In this document: positions 26,200 through 34,619 of the stretch, in pieces
How the letters are laid out: every line of letters begins with the position of its first letter
Numbering within the stretch: the stretch's first letter is position 1
NCBI GenBank assembly: GCA_019694395.1
Contig: JAIBCC010000023.1
Location: forward strand, 47,327 to 111,326
Source of the DNA: Pyrinomonadaceae bacterium
Lineage (GTDB): Bacteria; Acidobacteriota; Blastocatellia; Pyrinomonadales; Pyrinomonadaceae
Direction: 5' to 3'
Length of the DNA stretch: 64,000 nucleotides
Notes under the pieces: model-generated
The model's input: the letters and a program-made list of their open reading frames with translations, nothing else
What the model was told of the DNA's origin: nothing
The model's database searches: none
Program-made: the position numbers and the translations under genes

Positions 26200-27684
26200 T
26201 TACGATTTTTTGGTTTTGAATTTGAAAATTTTGTTAATTTTGTCCAAACAAGTCGTTTTTGGAGCAGAAGCAGGATCATTTAAAAAATCGGCAATCATTT
26301 CGTTGACGCATAACGGGCTGTTAAAACCCGGTCCGTGTCCCGCCCACGGAACTTCGACAAAGAAACTGTTTTTGAGATTTGCGGCGGTCATTTTTCCCCA
26401 TTCGGGAGGTGTGTAAGCATCGTATTCGCCAGCCATTATCAAGGTTGGAATGTTGCTTTTCACAGGTTCATTTTCAATTTTTTTAGCCGGAGGAATTTTC
26501 CAGATACGACAAACATCGGGCAAAGATTGGACTTCGTAGCCTTTTAATTTTGGGAAAAGATTTGATTGAGCCGCAATTTTTGAACGATTTTCAAAAGGAA
26601 TTTCTTCTCTGCACCAAACCGAATAACGCATTCCGAGTGAATAAAAATCGGGCTGCAATTTTGATTCGGCGTAATCTTTTAAGGGAGTATAATCACCGTT
26701 GATAACTGCTTGAATTTTCAACGGGGCTTCAGAAATCGTATTTCCATCGGAAGAAAGCGAGTAATCAACCAGCCAGGTGACAAGATCATCTCCGATTAAT
26801 TTGAGGTTAAAATTTTCGCCGCTTTTTTGGTCTTTCACACTAATTACAATTGGCTCTACATTCGTTTTTTTGACCAGATCATAAAATTTAGGCTCAAGAT
26901 TCGGAAAAGCTGCATTGCAATCAGGATTTTGAGCGCATTTGCCGAAAAACAAATCCAATGAACGGACAATTTCAGTTACGCCGAGTTCGTCGTAATTTAT
27001 TTCAAGCGGCATAGTTGATTCCAAAACAACGGTGCGAATCCCGTTTGGAAAATCTCGCATTACATTGAGCATCAATCTTGCGCTGTAAGAAACCCCATAC
27101 AAATTGATCTTTTCGAACTTTAGAACTTGCCGTAAATCCTCAATATCAGCCGCGCTTTGGGTGCTGTTATAGACGACAAGATTAATTCCCTCTTTTGTTA
27201 ATCGGTCACGGCAAACTTTTACGGCTTTTAGTTCCTGCTCTTTAGTTTTTTTTGGGTTTAATTGTGCTTTCGCACTGTTGATCTTTGCTTCGCTGACTTC
27301 GGGACATTCCAACGCAGGTTGAGAATATTTTGTGCCGCGCTGTTCAAAAATAACCATATCGCGCTGCTTGAGCCATGGCGAAAAACGTCTGCCTGTGACC
27401 ATTCGCAGAGATGAGCCGCCCGGTCCGCCAAGCGTCCGCAAAACCGGATCAGGTTGAGGATTTGGATTATCGCTTTTCAAAATCGCTATCGGCAATTTGA
27501 TAGTTTTATTGTTTTTTATTGTGCGGTCTTCGGGAACAATTAAATAACCGCATTCGACTTTTTCCCCTTTTGGAATTTGAATAGCACAATCGGACGGCTC
27601 AAATCTTGGCACGGACTGAGCCGAAAGTTGAAAAGTAATTCCAAACAGAATCGAAATTATGATGGCTAACCTGAATAAAATCAT
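26200..27684 (-). CDS. Exported alpha/beta hydrolase, TAP/SCO7095-like (putative tripeptidyl aminopeptidase type)
   Basis: This 494-residue protein has a signal (residues 1-22) and the layout of the Streptomyces TAP-like hydrolases: oxyanion region LGGPGGSS near residue 86, nucleophile elbow YGVSYSAR with the central Ser, and C-terminal TAP-like part with LIMAGEYDAYTPPEWG (acid) and VPWAGHG (catalytic His). Several Cys suggest disulfides. The family removes N-terminal peptides or hydrolyses proline-type substrates. It overlaps closely with neighbours (gaps of 4 and 6 bp), making a peptidase/hydrolase operon. Confidence 0.88.
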   Translation of the reverse strand: MILFRLAIIISILFGITFQLSAQSVPRFEPSDCAIQIPKGEKVECGYLIVPEDRTIKNNKTIKLPIAILKSDNPNPQPDPVLRTLGGPGGSSLRMVTGRRFSPWLKQRDMVIFEQRGTKYSQPALECPEVSEAKINSAKAQLNPKKTKEQELKAVKVCRDRLTKEGINLVVYNSTQSAADIEDLRQVLKFEKINLYGVSYSARLMLNVMRDFPNGIRTVVLESTMPLEINYDELGVTEIVRSLDLFFGKCAQNPDCNAAFPNLEPKFYDLVKKTNVEPIVISVKDQKSGENFNLKLIGDDLVTWLVDYSLSSDGNTISEAPLKIQAVINGDYTPLKDYAESKLQPDFYSLGMRYSVWCREEIPFENRSKIAAQSNLFPKLKGYEVQSLPDVCRIWKIPPAKKIENEPVKSNIPTLIMAGEYDAYTPPEWGKMTAANLKNSFFVEVPWAGHGPGFNSPLCVNEMIADFLNDPASAPKTTCLDKINKIFKFKTKKS

Positions 27685-27688
27685 TTGT

Positions 27689-29329
27689 TTATTGTCCTTT
27701 CAGTTTACGCAGCGATTCGAGCGCAGAAGGATAATTTGGATCAATCGAAAGTGCTTTTTCATAAGATTTAATTGCTTCTTCCTTTTTCCCTGCCGCTTGC
27801 AAAGCATCGCCCAAACTATCGTAAACATTGGCTGAATTCGGATAAGACTCGACATTTAATTTGAAAATTTCAACTGCCTCATTAACCCGTTTGTTGTTCA
27901 GCAGAAAATAGCCGAATTGATTGATCGGACTTTCTGTATTGATAAAACGATGCTGCGGATTTGCTCTGAATTCCCGATATTTTTTGATAAATTCCGAGAT
28001 GTCGCGCCCGCTTGTCGCTTCGGCGGTCAAATCGGCAAAAGTCGTTCCGGGTTTGTAATTGAAGATCGCCTCCATCGGCGGATCAATATTTTTGCGGTAA
28101 TCTTCTGAAGAAATTTCCGAAGCGATTTCCGGTGCAGTCCAAAATCTATCGTCGCGCGGGTCGAGGTCTTGCCACCACAAAGTTGAAGCGCGAACTGTAA
28201 GTTTGCTGTTCGGCAATGTGAACGGACGATTATCCCCGTAATGATTCGGATGTGCGGCGGTTGGCTCACCAACAAAAGTCGCTTCGGTATATTTTTCGAT
28301 TTGATTGACCAGATTTTGGGCAGCGGAAAAAGTTTCTCTGCCGATAATGACAAAGAATTTTCCACGCTGATTGATCTTTGATTTGATGAGCTGAATAACG
28401 ACTGCTTTATTCAATCCATTGTTGCCGCCGCCGTTAAAACGTAAATCCAGAACGAAAGTTTCAACCGGATTTTCATCAGCAAAAGCCAAAACTCTTTTGT
28501 AAAAATCCGCTACCAGTTCATCAGATTTATTGCCGATTCCGTTATGCTGAACGTAAACCATTTTGCGATCTTTGAGATATTCATACCAATACATATTTTC
28601 GGGGTCTTTCAAATATAAAGCCCGCTTTGTTTTCGGGGCAGCATCAATCCAATCCGCCGGAGAATGATTCAAATCTGCTGCCGTTCCTTTCGGCTGAATT
28701 TCAAAAGTCTTTTGTTTTCCGTTAATTTCGACAGTTAAGTTAAGTTTTTGTTTGTCGTTAATGACTTTAAATCCTGACAAAACTTCGGGAATTGTCATCA
28801 GCAATGGAGTGATTTCTTTGACACCCATTTCGTTATCGGCAAAGGCGGCTTGACCAACTGTTTTAAAAGCTTCTTCCGCACTCATATCGCCAATTTTGAC
28901 AACTTTTGCGCCGACCATTTCGGCATATTCCGGCGCGGTTTTCTGCACAAAAAGCCCATCACTGAACATATAAAGTTTGAACGGATAAATTCCGCTGCGG
29001 AAAAAAGGACGAGCAATGATATTGGTGTGACCGTCTTTGATCATCGCCACGATTTTCATCAAACCAACAATGATTTCATCTTCGCTCAACTGCGGAACGC
29101 TGTCGTGCAGTTTTTTGACAGCCGCTTCATAATCTGCTTGTTTCATTCGATGAAAAGCGTTGCGATGGGCTTTGACCAATTGCTCGCCTAAAAAATTAAC
29201 GTCAGTCTGCCATTGTTCCTTTGTCATTTGCGGCGCAGGATTTTGGGCAACAATTTGTGCCGAAACCAAAACCATAATTACGGATGCAAGCCCAAGAACC
29301 TTAAAAAACACTTCAAACTTTTTTTTCAT
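27689..29329 (-). CDS. Exported S41-like peptidase with C-terminal TPR
   Basis: This 546-residue protein has a signal peptide (MKKKFEVFFKVLGLASVIMV, cut before QNPAP). It shows an S41-type fold without a clear PDZ domain: FVLDLRFNGGGNNGLNK and FVVIGRETFSAAQNL, where Ser of TFSAAQN is the probable nucleophile, then FVGEPTAAHPNHYGDNR. The last ~80 residues are TPR-like (NVYDSLGDALQAAGKKEEAI and SYEKALSIDPNYPSALES). The precise substrate is unknown. It is 4 bp upstream of the TAP-like gene. Confidence 0.88.
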   Translation of the reverse strand: MKKKFEVFFKVLGLASVIMVLVSAQIVAQNPAPQMTKEQWQTDVNFLGEQLVKAHRNAFHRMKQADYEAAVKKLHDSVPQLSEDEIIVGLMKIVAMIKDGHTNIIARPFFRSGIYPFKLYMFSDGLFVQKTAPEYAEMVGAKVVKIGDMSAEEAFKTVGQAAFADNEMGVKEITPLLMTIPEVLSGFKVINDKQKLNLTVEINGKQKTFEIQPKGTAADLNHSPADWIDAAPKTKRALYLKDPENMYWYEYLKDRKMVYVQHNGIGNKSDELVADFYKRVLAFADENPVETFVLDLRFNGGGNNGLNKAVVIQLIKSKINQRGKFFVIIGRETFSAAQNLVNQIEKYTEATFVGEPTAAHPNHYGDNRPFTLPNSKLTVRASTLWWQDLDPRDDRFWTAPEIASEISSEDYRKNIDPPMEAIFNYKPGTTFADLTAEATSGRDISEFIKKYREFRANPQHRFINTESPINQFGYFLLNNKRVNEAVEIFKLNVESYPNSANVYDSLGDALQAAGKKEEAIKSYEKALSIDPNYPSALESLRKLKGQ

Positions 29330-29405
29330 AAATTTTTCCTTTTGCCTTTATCATTTAAAACCCCAAACGAGTATTTTTAATGACAAGTTTCTTCGTTTGT
29401 AATTT

Positions 29406-30830
29406 CTAGTTTGAAGTCGTATTTTTCGGCAGTCGCGTTAACAATTGCTGAAACCGTGAATCCTCTCGAATCGGTTTCATATCTTCATCGGTTTCGAGCG
29501 TATTTCGATTGGCAAAACCTTCATCAACCGCTTTATTTAACATTTCAAAAGCCTTATCGGTTTGTTTAAGGCGAACATAAGCGCAAGCCATATTGTAATA
29601 AGCAATTCCGCGCGTGTTTGCCCCCGGTGGAATTCCTGCTTCAAAGGCTTTTTCATAAGACTTAATTGCTTCCTCATTACGATTGAGGAACATTTGAGTA
29701 AAGGCTAATTGACCGTAAACCTGGCTGTTACGCGCTCCGCCTTCAATGGCTTTCGCAAAATTTGCGGCGGCTTCTTCGTAACGCTTTTGTCCGAAACGCA
29801 TTTGGGCAAGTCCGAGATAGATTCCCGCATCAGTTCCGCCATATTCCAGAGCCTTTTCGTAAGCGGTGTTTGCCTCATCAAAACGGCGAAGTTGTGACAA
29901 AACGCGTCCGTATTGTTGATAGGCAACTACATCTTTCGGATTTTGAGCGATCCATTTGCTCAATAAATCAGCGGTTTTTTGTGAATCGGCATCATAGGAA
30001 GATGCGACAATCTCGCGGGCAAATGAAGGTTTCCACGAAGGTTGGGGAACGGGTTCTAGGTTCGATTTCCAAAAGGCGATGGTTTGCTGAATAATTCTCC
30101 GCGATTCGTCATTATCGGCAAAAGCGTCGAAAGCGTGCGGCATCCGGCTCGCAAACATTACCGTCCACGGCGCGCGCGATTCGCTCACTTTTTGCCAAAG
30201 AGTCGCATATTGCTGACCGTTTCGCACCATATCGCCTTCGGCAATCACGAATAAAACAGGCAAATCACGCCGAAACGCCGAATTAGGAACACCGCCGTAA
30301 TACAAAACCGCCGCTTTGATATTTTTTGAGACGTTTTCACCCAGCAGATAAATTGAACCTTGCGTGACGTTTGCCGAAGCTGCGTAAACACCCAAACGAG
30401 TCGAGTCAATTCCGTATTTCACACCATCTTTTTCCAGAAAATCAAACAATCCTTTTAAGTTTTCCTGAATCCGTCCGCCGTCCATATCCATCGAGATTCC
30501 AATCATTCCGTGTGCTGCCACCAGGCGCGGAAAAGACGAATAAATTCCCCATTTTTTGACCTTCATTTGGTTTGGAGCATCTCCGATCGCGTTCAGAAAA
30601 ATAACGGCGGGAAATCTATCATTCGGCTTGGCATTCGGCGGCGAATAAACATCAATGGTCAGATTGCCTGCGTAAGGCACATCGGTTTTGACCGTCACAT
30701 TTTTGGTAGCGGGAATATCGTAAACCACTCCATAATTGCGTCCGTCCAAAGGCGACTTAATCTCTTCAGTTTGGGCAAATAAATTAAGAGAAAATGTAAA
30801 AATTATGGCGAATAAAATTATCTTTTTCAT
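29406..30830 (-). CDS. Exported dienelactone-hydrolase-like protein with TPR repeats
   Basis: This 474-residue protein has a signal peptide (1-19), an alpha/beta hydrolase domain (about 45-260) and a TPR array (about 290-460, such as YGRVLSQLRRFDEANTAYEK). The nucleophile elbow reads GVYAASANV rather than GxSxG, so the Gly positions are changed and activity is uncertain. The expected acid/His region is VMFASRMPHAFDAFADND. It resembles dienelactone hydrolase or acetyl-esterase relatives. It lies 11 bp after an intradiol dioxygenase gene, a pairing also known from aromatic ring-cleavage pathways, although the dioxygenase here is exported. Confidence 0.8.
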   Translation of the reverse strand: MKKIILFAIIFTFSLNLFAQTEEIKSPLDGRNYGVVYDIPATKNVTVKTDVPYAGNLTIDVYSPPNAKPNDRFPAVIFLNAIGDAPNQMKVKKWGIYSSFPRLVAAHGMIGISMDMDGGRIQENLKGLFDFLEKDGVKYGIDSTRLGVYAASANVTQGSIYLLGENVSKNIKAAVLYYGGVPNSAFRRDLPVLFVIAEGDMVRNGQQYATLWQKVSESRAPWTVMFASRMPHAFDAFADNDESRRIIQQTIAFWKSNLEPVPQPSWKPSFAREIVASSYDADSQKTADLLSKWIAQNPKDVVAYQQYGRVLSQLRRFDEANTAYEKALEYGGTDAGIYLGLAQMRFGQKRYEEAAANFAKAIEGGARNSQVYGQLAFTQMFLNRNEEAIKSYEKAFEAGIPPGANTRGIAYYNMACAYVRLKQTDKAFEMLNKAVDEGFANRNTLETDEDMKPIREDSRFQQLLTRLPKNTTSN

Positions 30831-30841
30831 AAATAAATCTC

Positions 30842-31519
30842 CTATTTTTCAGACTCCAGCACAATGTCAAAAACCGCCGTTTCATACTCTTTGCCATTAA
30901 TTGTTTTTCTATTGACAGGAACTACCAAAGCCGGATGAAATAAACGATCTACATCCTGTTTTTCGTCATCTTTGAAAAACATTTCGCTGACCAATTGGCG
31001 ATGTTTGGGAGCATTAGCAATAAAATGAATGTGCGGCGAACGCCAGAAATTCGGGCTTGGTTCGTATGGAATCGGATGAACGGTTTCAAATTCAAATGCG
31101 CCGTTCTCGTCCGTAATAAGCCGCGCCCGATTTTTGAAATCGCCGTTTCCTGCCGAATAATCCGCCGTTTGATTATCCACCTGCCATAGATCGAGCATCG
31201 CATTGGCTAAAGGCTTTTTCGTTTCAAAAGACCAGACGCGTCCCGTTACGACCAAAACCGTTCCCGGCTCAAATGGCGGTGTCAGTTTGACGCGATACGG
31301 CGAACCACTGCGATAAAACGGACCGAGCTCACGCGCAACCGTCGGTTTCAGATCATCAATAATTTCGGATGAATCTATCGCTTGTTTGGCTTTAAATAAA
31401 TCTTCGGCATCATCCGCATCCCAACTTCGCGGAGTTGGTTTGGCATCAGACGGCAAAACTAATCCCGTAACCCCAAACATTGCTAAACCTGTTTGTCCGA
31501 TAAAATCTCTGCGTTTCAT
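30842..31519 (-). CDS. Tat-exported intradiol ring-cleavage dioxygenase-like protein
   Basis: This 225-residue protein belongs to the catechol 1,2-/protocatechuate 3,4-dioxygenase superfamily, which opens catechol-type rings with Fe(III) and oxygen. The fold markers are GPFYRSGSPY, VTGRVWSFETKKPLANAMLD and the ligand region HPIPYEPSPNFWRSPHIHF. The latter contains a Tyr and the His-x-His pair; a further Tyr ligand is likely in ADYSAG. The start was moved to MKRRDFIGQTGLAMFG, a twin-Arg signal; upstream in-frame residues are not signal-like and overlap the next gene. Substrate specificity is unknown. Confidence 0.88.
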   Translation of the reverse strand: MKRRDFIGQTGLAMFGVTGLVLPSDAKPTPRSWDADDAEDLFKAKQAIDSSEIIDDLKPTVARELGPFYRSGSPYRVKLTPPFEPGTVLVVTGRVWSFETKKPLANAMLDLWQVDNQTADYSAGNGDFKNRARLITDENGAFEFETVHPIPYEPSPNFWRSPHIHFIANAPKHRQLVSEMFFKDDEKQDVDRLFHPALVVPVNRKTINGKEYETAVFDIVLESEK

Positions 31520-31538
31520 AATTTTCCTTATGTTTGTT

Positions 31539-32483
31539 CTATTTCTTTCCTTTCGGCAAAAATTCTTTTGGAATCGGATTGTTCGGACGTTCTTCGTCCC
31601 AGGCGGCAAACGAAATCCACCAGCGCGTTCCGTCCCAATAAAGTTCGATACTGTTCACACCGCGACCTTTTTCTTTTCCGTCATCAGTCGAAAATTCATA
31701 AGTCGAAAAAACGTGAGCAATGTTGCCGTATTTTCTGACGACACGGTTAATTTCGTGTTCGGTAAAACCTTCACTAACGAAAAAATCGTTTGAACCGTTG
31801 ACGTATTGCTGATGATTCGTAATTCCTGCGCGAATCTTTCCGTTCTGCTCACTCATTGAAACAAAGCGAACATCGGGCATATACAAAGTTCGGTCACGTC
31901 CCCACTGGCGCGAAACGCCTTTGCCGCCGGAAATCGTTTCGTAAAAGGCTTTGACGATGCCTTCAATAGTTGAAACATCTTTTGGATCAGCCTCGATTTT
32001 TGGAATCTCAACTGCTTTCAAATCGCGGTCGCATTGAAACTCCAGAGTTGATGCACCGTTGGCGATTTTCCAACCCGTTTCGGTGCGGACTAAATTAAAA
32101 GTATTCGTTCCGCAATGCGAAAATTTGTCACCGACAAAAAAAGTGTAGCGTCCCGTGACGATGGCTAAATCGCCGGAAATCTTAGCTTCGGGCGAAGGCA
32201 TTTTTTCGATGTAATCTGCGCCTTTAGCTTCGGAAATCATCTTGGCAAAAGCCTCGCCCGAAAAGAGGCGGGTTTTCGATAAACCTTTGCCGTCACGTGG
32301 TTTATCAATGGCGATAAGTTGTCCTTCGGCAGAAAATACGGCTTTTATTTGCTCGGCGTTTTTAGCTTTCATTCCGGCAAAAAGGTCATTGACGACATTG
32401 ATTGCTGCCTGTCTATCATCCTGAGCTGAAATTGCTATTGAAATTGTTAAAATTAAGATGTGAATCATTAAAATTTTCTTCAT
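31539..32483 (-). CDS. Exported protein with two SnoaL/NTF2-like domains
   Basis: This 314-residue protein has a signal peptide (1-20) and two consecutive cone-shaped SnoaL-like domains. The first contains VNDLFAGMKAKNAEQIKAVFSAEG and the second IVKAFYETISGGKGVSRQWGRDRTLYMPDVRF. NTF2-like proteins bind small molecules or act as steroid-isomerase-type enzymes; no catalytic pair is certain. The first domain resembles the single-domain protein encoded at 59545-60027 (GEAFSKMISEAKG-like and HCGTNTFNLVRTETGWKIANG). It lies 19 bp before the dioxygenase gene. Confidence 0.82.
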   Translation of the reverse strand: MKKILMIHILILTISIAISAQDDRQAAINVVNDLFAGMKAKNAEQIKAVFSAEGQLIAIDKPRDGKGLSKTRLFSGEAFAKMISEAKGADYIEKMPSPEAKISGDLAIVTGRYTFFVGDKFSHCGTNTFNLVRTETGWKIANGASTLEFQCDRDLKAVEIPKIEADPKDVSTIEGIVKAFYETISGGKGVSRQWGRDRTLYMPDVRFVSMSEQNGKIRAGITNHQQYVNGSNDFFVSEGFTEHEINRVVRKYGNIAHVFSTYEFSTDDGKEKGRGVNSIELYWDGTRWWISFAAWDEERPNNPIPKEFLPKGKK

Positions 32484-32503
32484 AAAGTTCGTTGGTTTCC
32501 TAG

Positions 32504-33943
32504 TTATTTTTTGGTTTCTGCGCGACGCTTATAGGTAAAGGAAAATGTCGGCGGAGGCATAATAAAACCGATTCGTTCAACCGTTCCGGTTAAGGTATTT
32601 TCATCAGTTAATTCCGCCGTATAAATCGTTATTCCCGGTCCTCTGCCGTTGCGTTCGCCCCATTGTATTTTTTTGTCACTCAATACCCGAACAAATTGCA
32701 CATCCAGATGAAAGGCTTCAAATCCCGGCGGAAGAACAGTGCTGTCTGCCCGAAATTGTTCATCCCGAACATCAAAAGTTACTGTCCAGATTGCATCATT
32801 TTTTCTTTCCCAGGTTCCCAGAAATGCTTTCATTGAATCAATCGAAGGCGGCGGCAGATTCATTAACTCTTCCAGTTTCGCGTCTCTGCCTTTTTTGACC
32901 ATATCTTCCGCTTCTCTCATCTCCCGCTCGGTTCTAAAAGATTCGCCGTAGAGCGCAACGGCTTTTTTGACCAATTCGACGGCTTCGGCTCCGTGTTGAA
33001 TGGCAATATTTTGGTCTGCCGCATTCAATAAAAGCTGTTGCGGAATTTCTACCTGATAACCGTAAGCTGCTGAAATCGTTTTGTAACGTTCTTCAAACAT
33101 CGCCAAGGTTTGGATAACTTTAGTGTCTTTGATAATGTTCGGCGCGTAATCTTGAAAAAGACGTTTTAATCCTTCGTAAATTCCTTTATATGCCATTGTT
33201 TCGTGAGTTTCGTCTTTGATCACAAATTGCTCGGCATAAAAGCTTTTAGGTGCGGAATCTTTCAAAGATTGCCATTCGTTTCGCCAACCGTAAAGATTTT
33301 CGATGGAAACCAGTCGTCCTTGATAATTCGTTTTTTTGACAATCGTTTTAACCTTCTCCAGCAATGGTTTAACGGCAGCAAAACCTCCTAAAGGCGCATC
33401 AATTGAAAGAAACCATTGAAAAACTTCCGGTCGAACAGTCATCGCATAATGCGCAAACAATCCGCCCTGCGAATGTCCGAGTAAAATCCTGAGCGGCTGT
33501 GTCCGATATTTCTTTTCAATCGCGGGAATAAGCTCATCAGCCAGAAAATTCAGAAATTTTCCTTCGCCCGCTTTACCGTAGCCTTCGGGAATCGGCATAT
33601 CCCGATTGCGGTTAGCGTTAATGATTGCCACAACGATAACTTCGGGCATTTGCGGAACTGTCGAATAACTCGTCATAAATTCCGCTGTATTGGCTGTAAC
33701 TGAACCCGTTCCCTCACCGTCAAGCGTATAAATTACCGGATATTTTTTATTGGAATTTACATAATTGCGAGGCAGAAAAACACGAATTTCGCGCTCTTCG
33801 TTAAGACTTTTGGATTGAATGGATAAGGTTTCACCAATGGTGATTTGCGTTTTTGTATGTAATTCGCTTTGCGCTTGCAAATTAAGGCAAACAAAAACTG
33901 AGATTGAAAAAGAAAATATAATTATGTTTAAAAATTTCTTCAT
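32504..33943 (-). CDS. Exported esterase (IroE/esterase-D-like alpha/beta hydrolase)
   Basis: This 479-residue protein has a signal peptide (MKKFLNIIIFSFSISVFVCLNLQAQ). An alpha/beta hydrolase domain follows, with EREIRVFLPRNYVNSNKKYPVIYTLDG and nucleophile elbow GHSQGG. The C-terminal ~120 residues form a separate beta domain (LGTWERKNDAIWTVTFDV, then RADSTVLPPGFE). Members hydrolyse esters of siderophores or acyl sugars. I chose ATG 33941-33943, which directly precedes the signal; the in-frame extension upstream overlaps the neighbouring gene. Confidence 0.87.
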   Translation of the reverse strand: MKKFLNIIIFSFSISVFVCLNLQAQSELHTKTQITIGETLSIQSKSLNEEREIRVFLPRNYVNSNKKYPVIYTLDGEGTGSVTANTAEFMTSYSTVPQMPEVIVVAIINANRNRDMPIPEGYGKAGEGKFLNFLADELIPAIEKKYRTQPLRILLGHSQGGLFAHYAMTVRPEVFQWFLSIDAPLGGFAAVKPLLEKVKTIVKKTNYQGRLVSIENLYGWRNEWQSLKDSAPKSFYAEQFVIKDETHETMAYKGIYEGLKRLFQDYAPNIIKDTKVIQTLAMFEERYKTISAAYGYQVEIPQQLLLNAADQNIAIQHGAEAVELVKKAVALYGESFRTEREMREAEDMVKKGRDAKLEELMNLPPPSIDSMKAFLGTWERKNDAIWTVTFDVRDEQFRADSTVLPPGFEAFHLDVQFVRVLSDKKIQWGERNGRGPGITIYTAELTDENTLTGTVERIGFIMPPPTFSFTYKRRAETKK

Positions 33944-33953
33944 AAATACATTC

Positions 33954-34619
33954 CTATTTACTCTCCAAACTGATTTTTGCCCATTGATTGCAGTCAAATT
34001 TCAAATCATTCGGCGTATTTCCGTAAACTAATTCTTCTTTGATCGTGTCATCCTTCAGACTTGCCGGAAAATACTGCGGATTTTTGGCATCCGTTGCGTA
34101 AACAATTGCCAGAAAAAACGGTTTGTCTATATTCTGCGGCTTTAACTGAAATTCGATTTCACTCGAATTGCTCATATTGTTGTTATTCGCCACCCAATAG
34201 TTTTTGGCTAAATAATCTGCCATTTTCTTGCTCGTTTCCGCCGTAATCGTTCTATCCCGTAAATCCCACGAAAACGGATTTGCAGGCTGCCAGAGTTTGC
34301 TTTCGTTTTGGCTGTAGGAAGTCATTCCGAGTGCGGCGGAAGCATGCAAAATCAAAACCTTTTCGTCCTGATTTAGATAAAGATGACTCCAACCTTTAGC
34401 AACGCCGCGAACTCCGACAAATAAAAATTGACCGTCGTATTTAAAAAAGACTTTTCCGCCGCCCTTTAAATCAAAAGATTTTGCGTTTTGCCATTCGATT
34501 TCTTCGATTTTCCCGTCAATTGTGGCGGAATTTGATCGGGAAATTTTGACGGTTTCCTGTGCTTGCAAAGCTAAAAGAAAACTTAAAATAATTACCGCAA
34601 TGCTAAAATTTCTCTTCAC
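33954..34619 (-). CDS. Exported DOMON/CBM9-like protein, GTG start
   Basis: This 221-residue protein probably starts at GTG 34619-34617, overlapping the upstream gene's TGA stop by 4 bp (GTGA), since VKRNFSIAVIILSFLLALQAQ is then a proper signal peptide. The mature part (SRSNSATIDGKIEEIEWQNAK, then GKVFFKYDGQFLFVGVRGV) resembles the carbohydrate-binding family 9/DOMON-like beta-sandwich. It has no catalytic motif. It is coupled to the MBL-fold gene upstream and lies 10 bp before the esterase gene. Confidence 0.68.
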   Translation of the reverse strand: MKRNFSIAVIILSFLLALQAQETVKISRSNSATIDGKIEEIEWQNAKSFDLKGGGKVFFKYDGQFLFVGVRGVAKGWSHLYLNQDEKVLILHASAALGMTSYSQNESKLWQPANPFSWDLRDRTITAETSKKMADYLAKNYWVANNNNMSNSSEIEFQLKPQNIDKPFFLAIVYATDAKNPQYFPASLKDDTIKEELVYGNTPNDLKFDCNQWAKISLESK

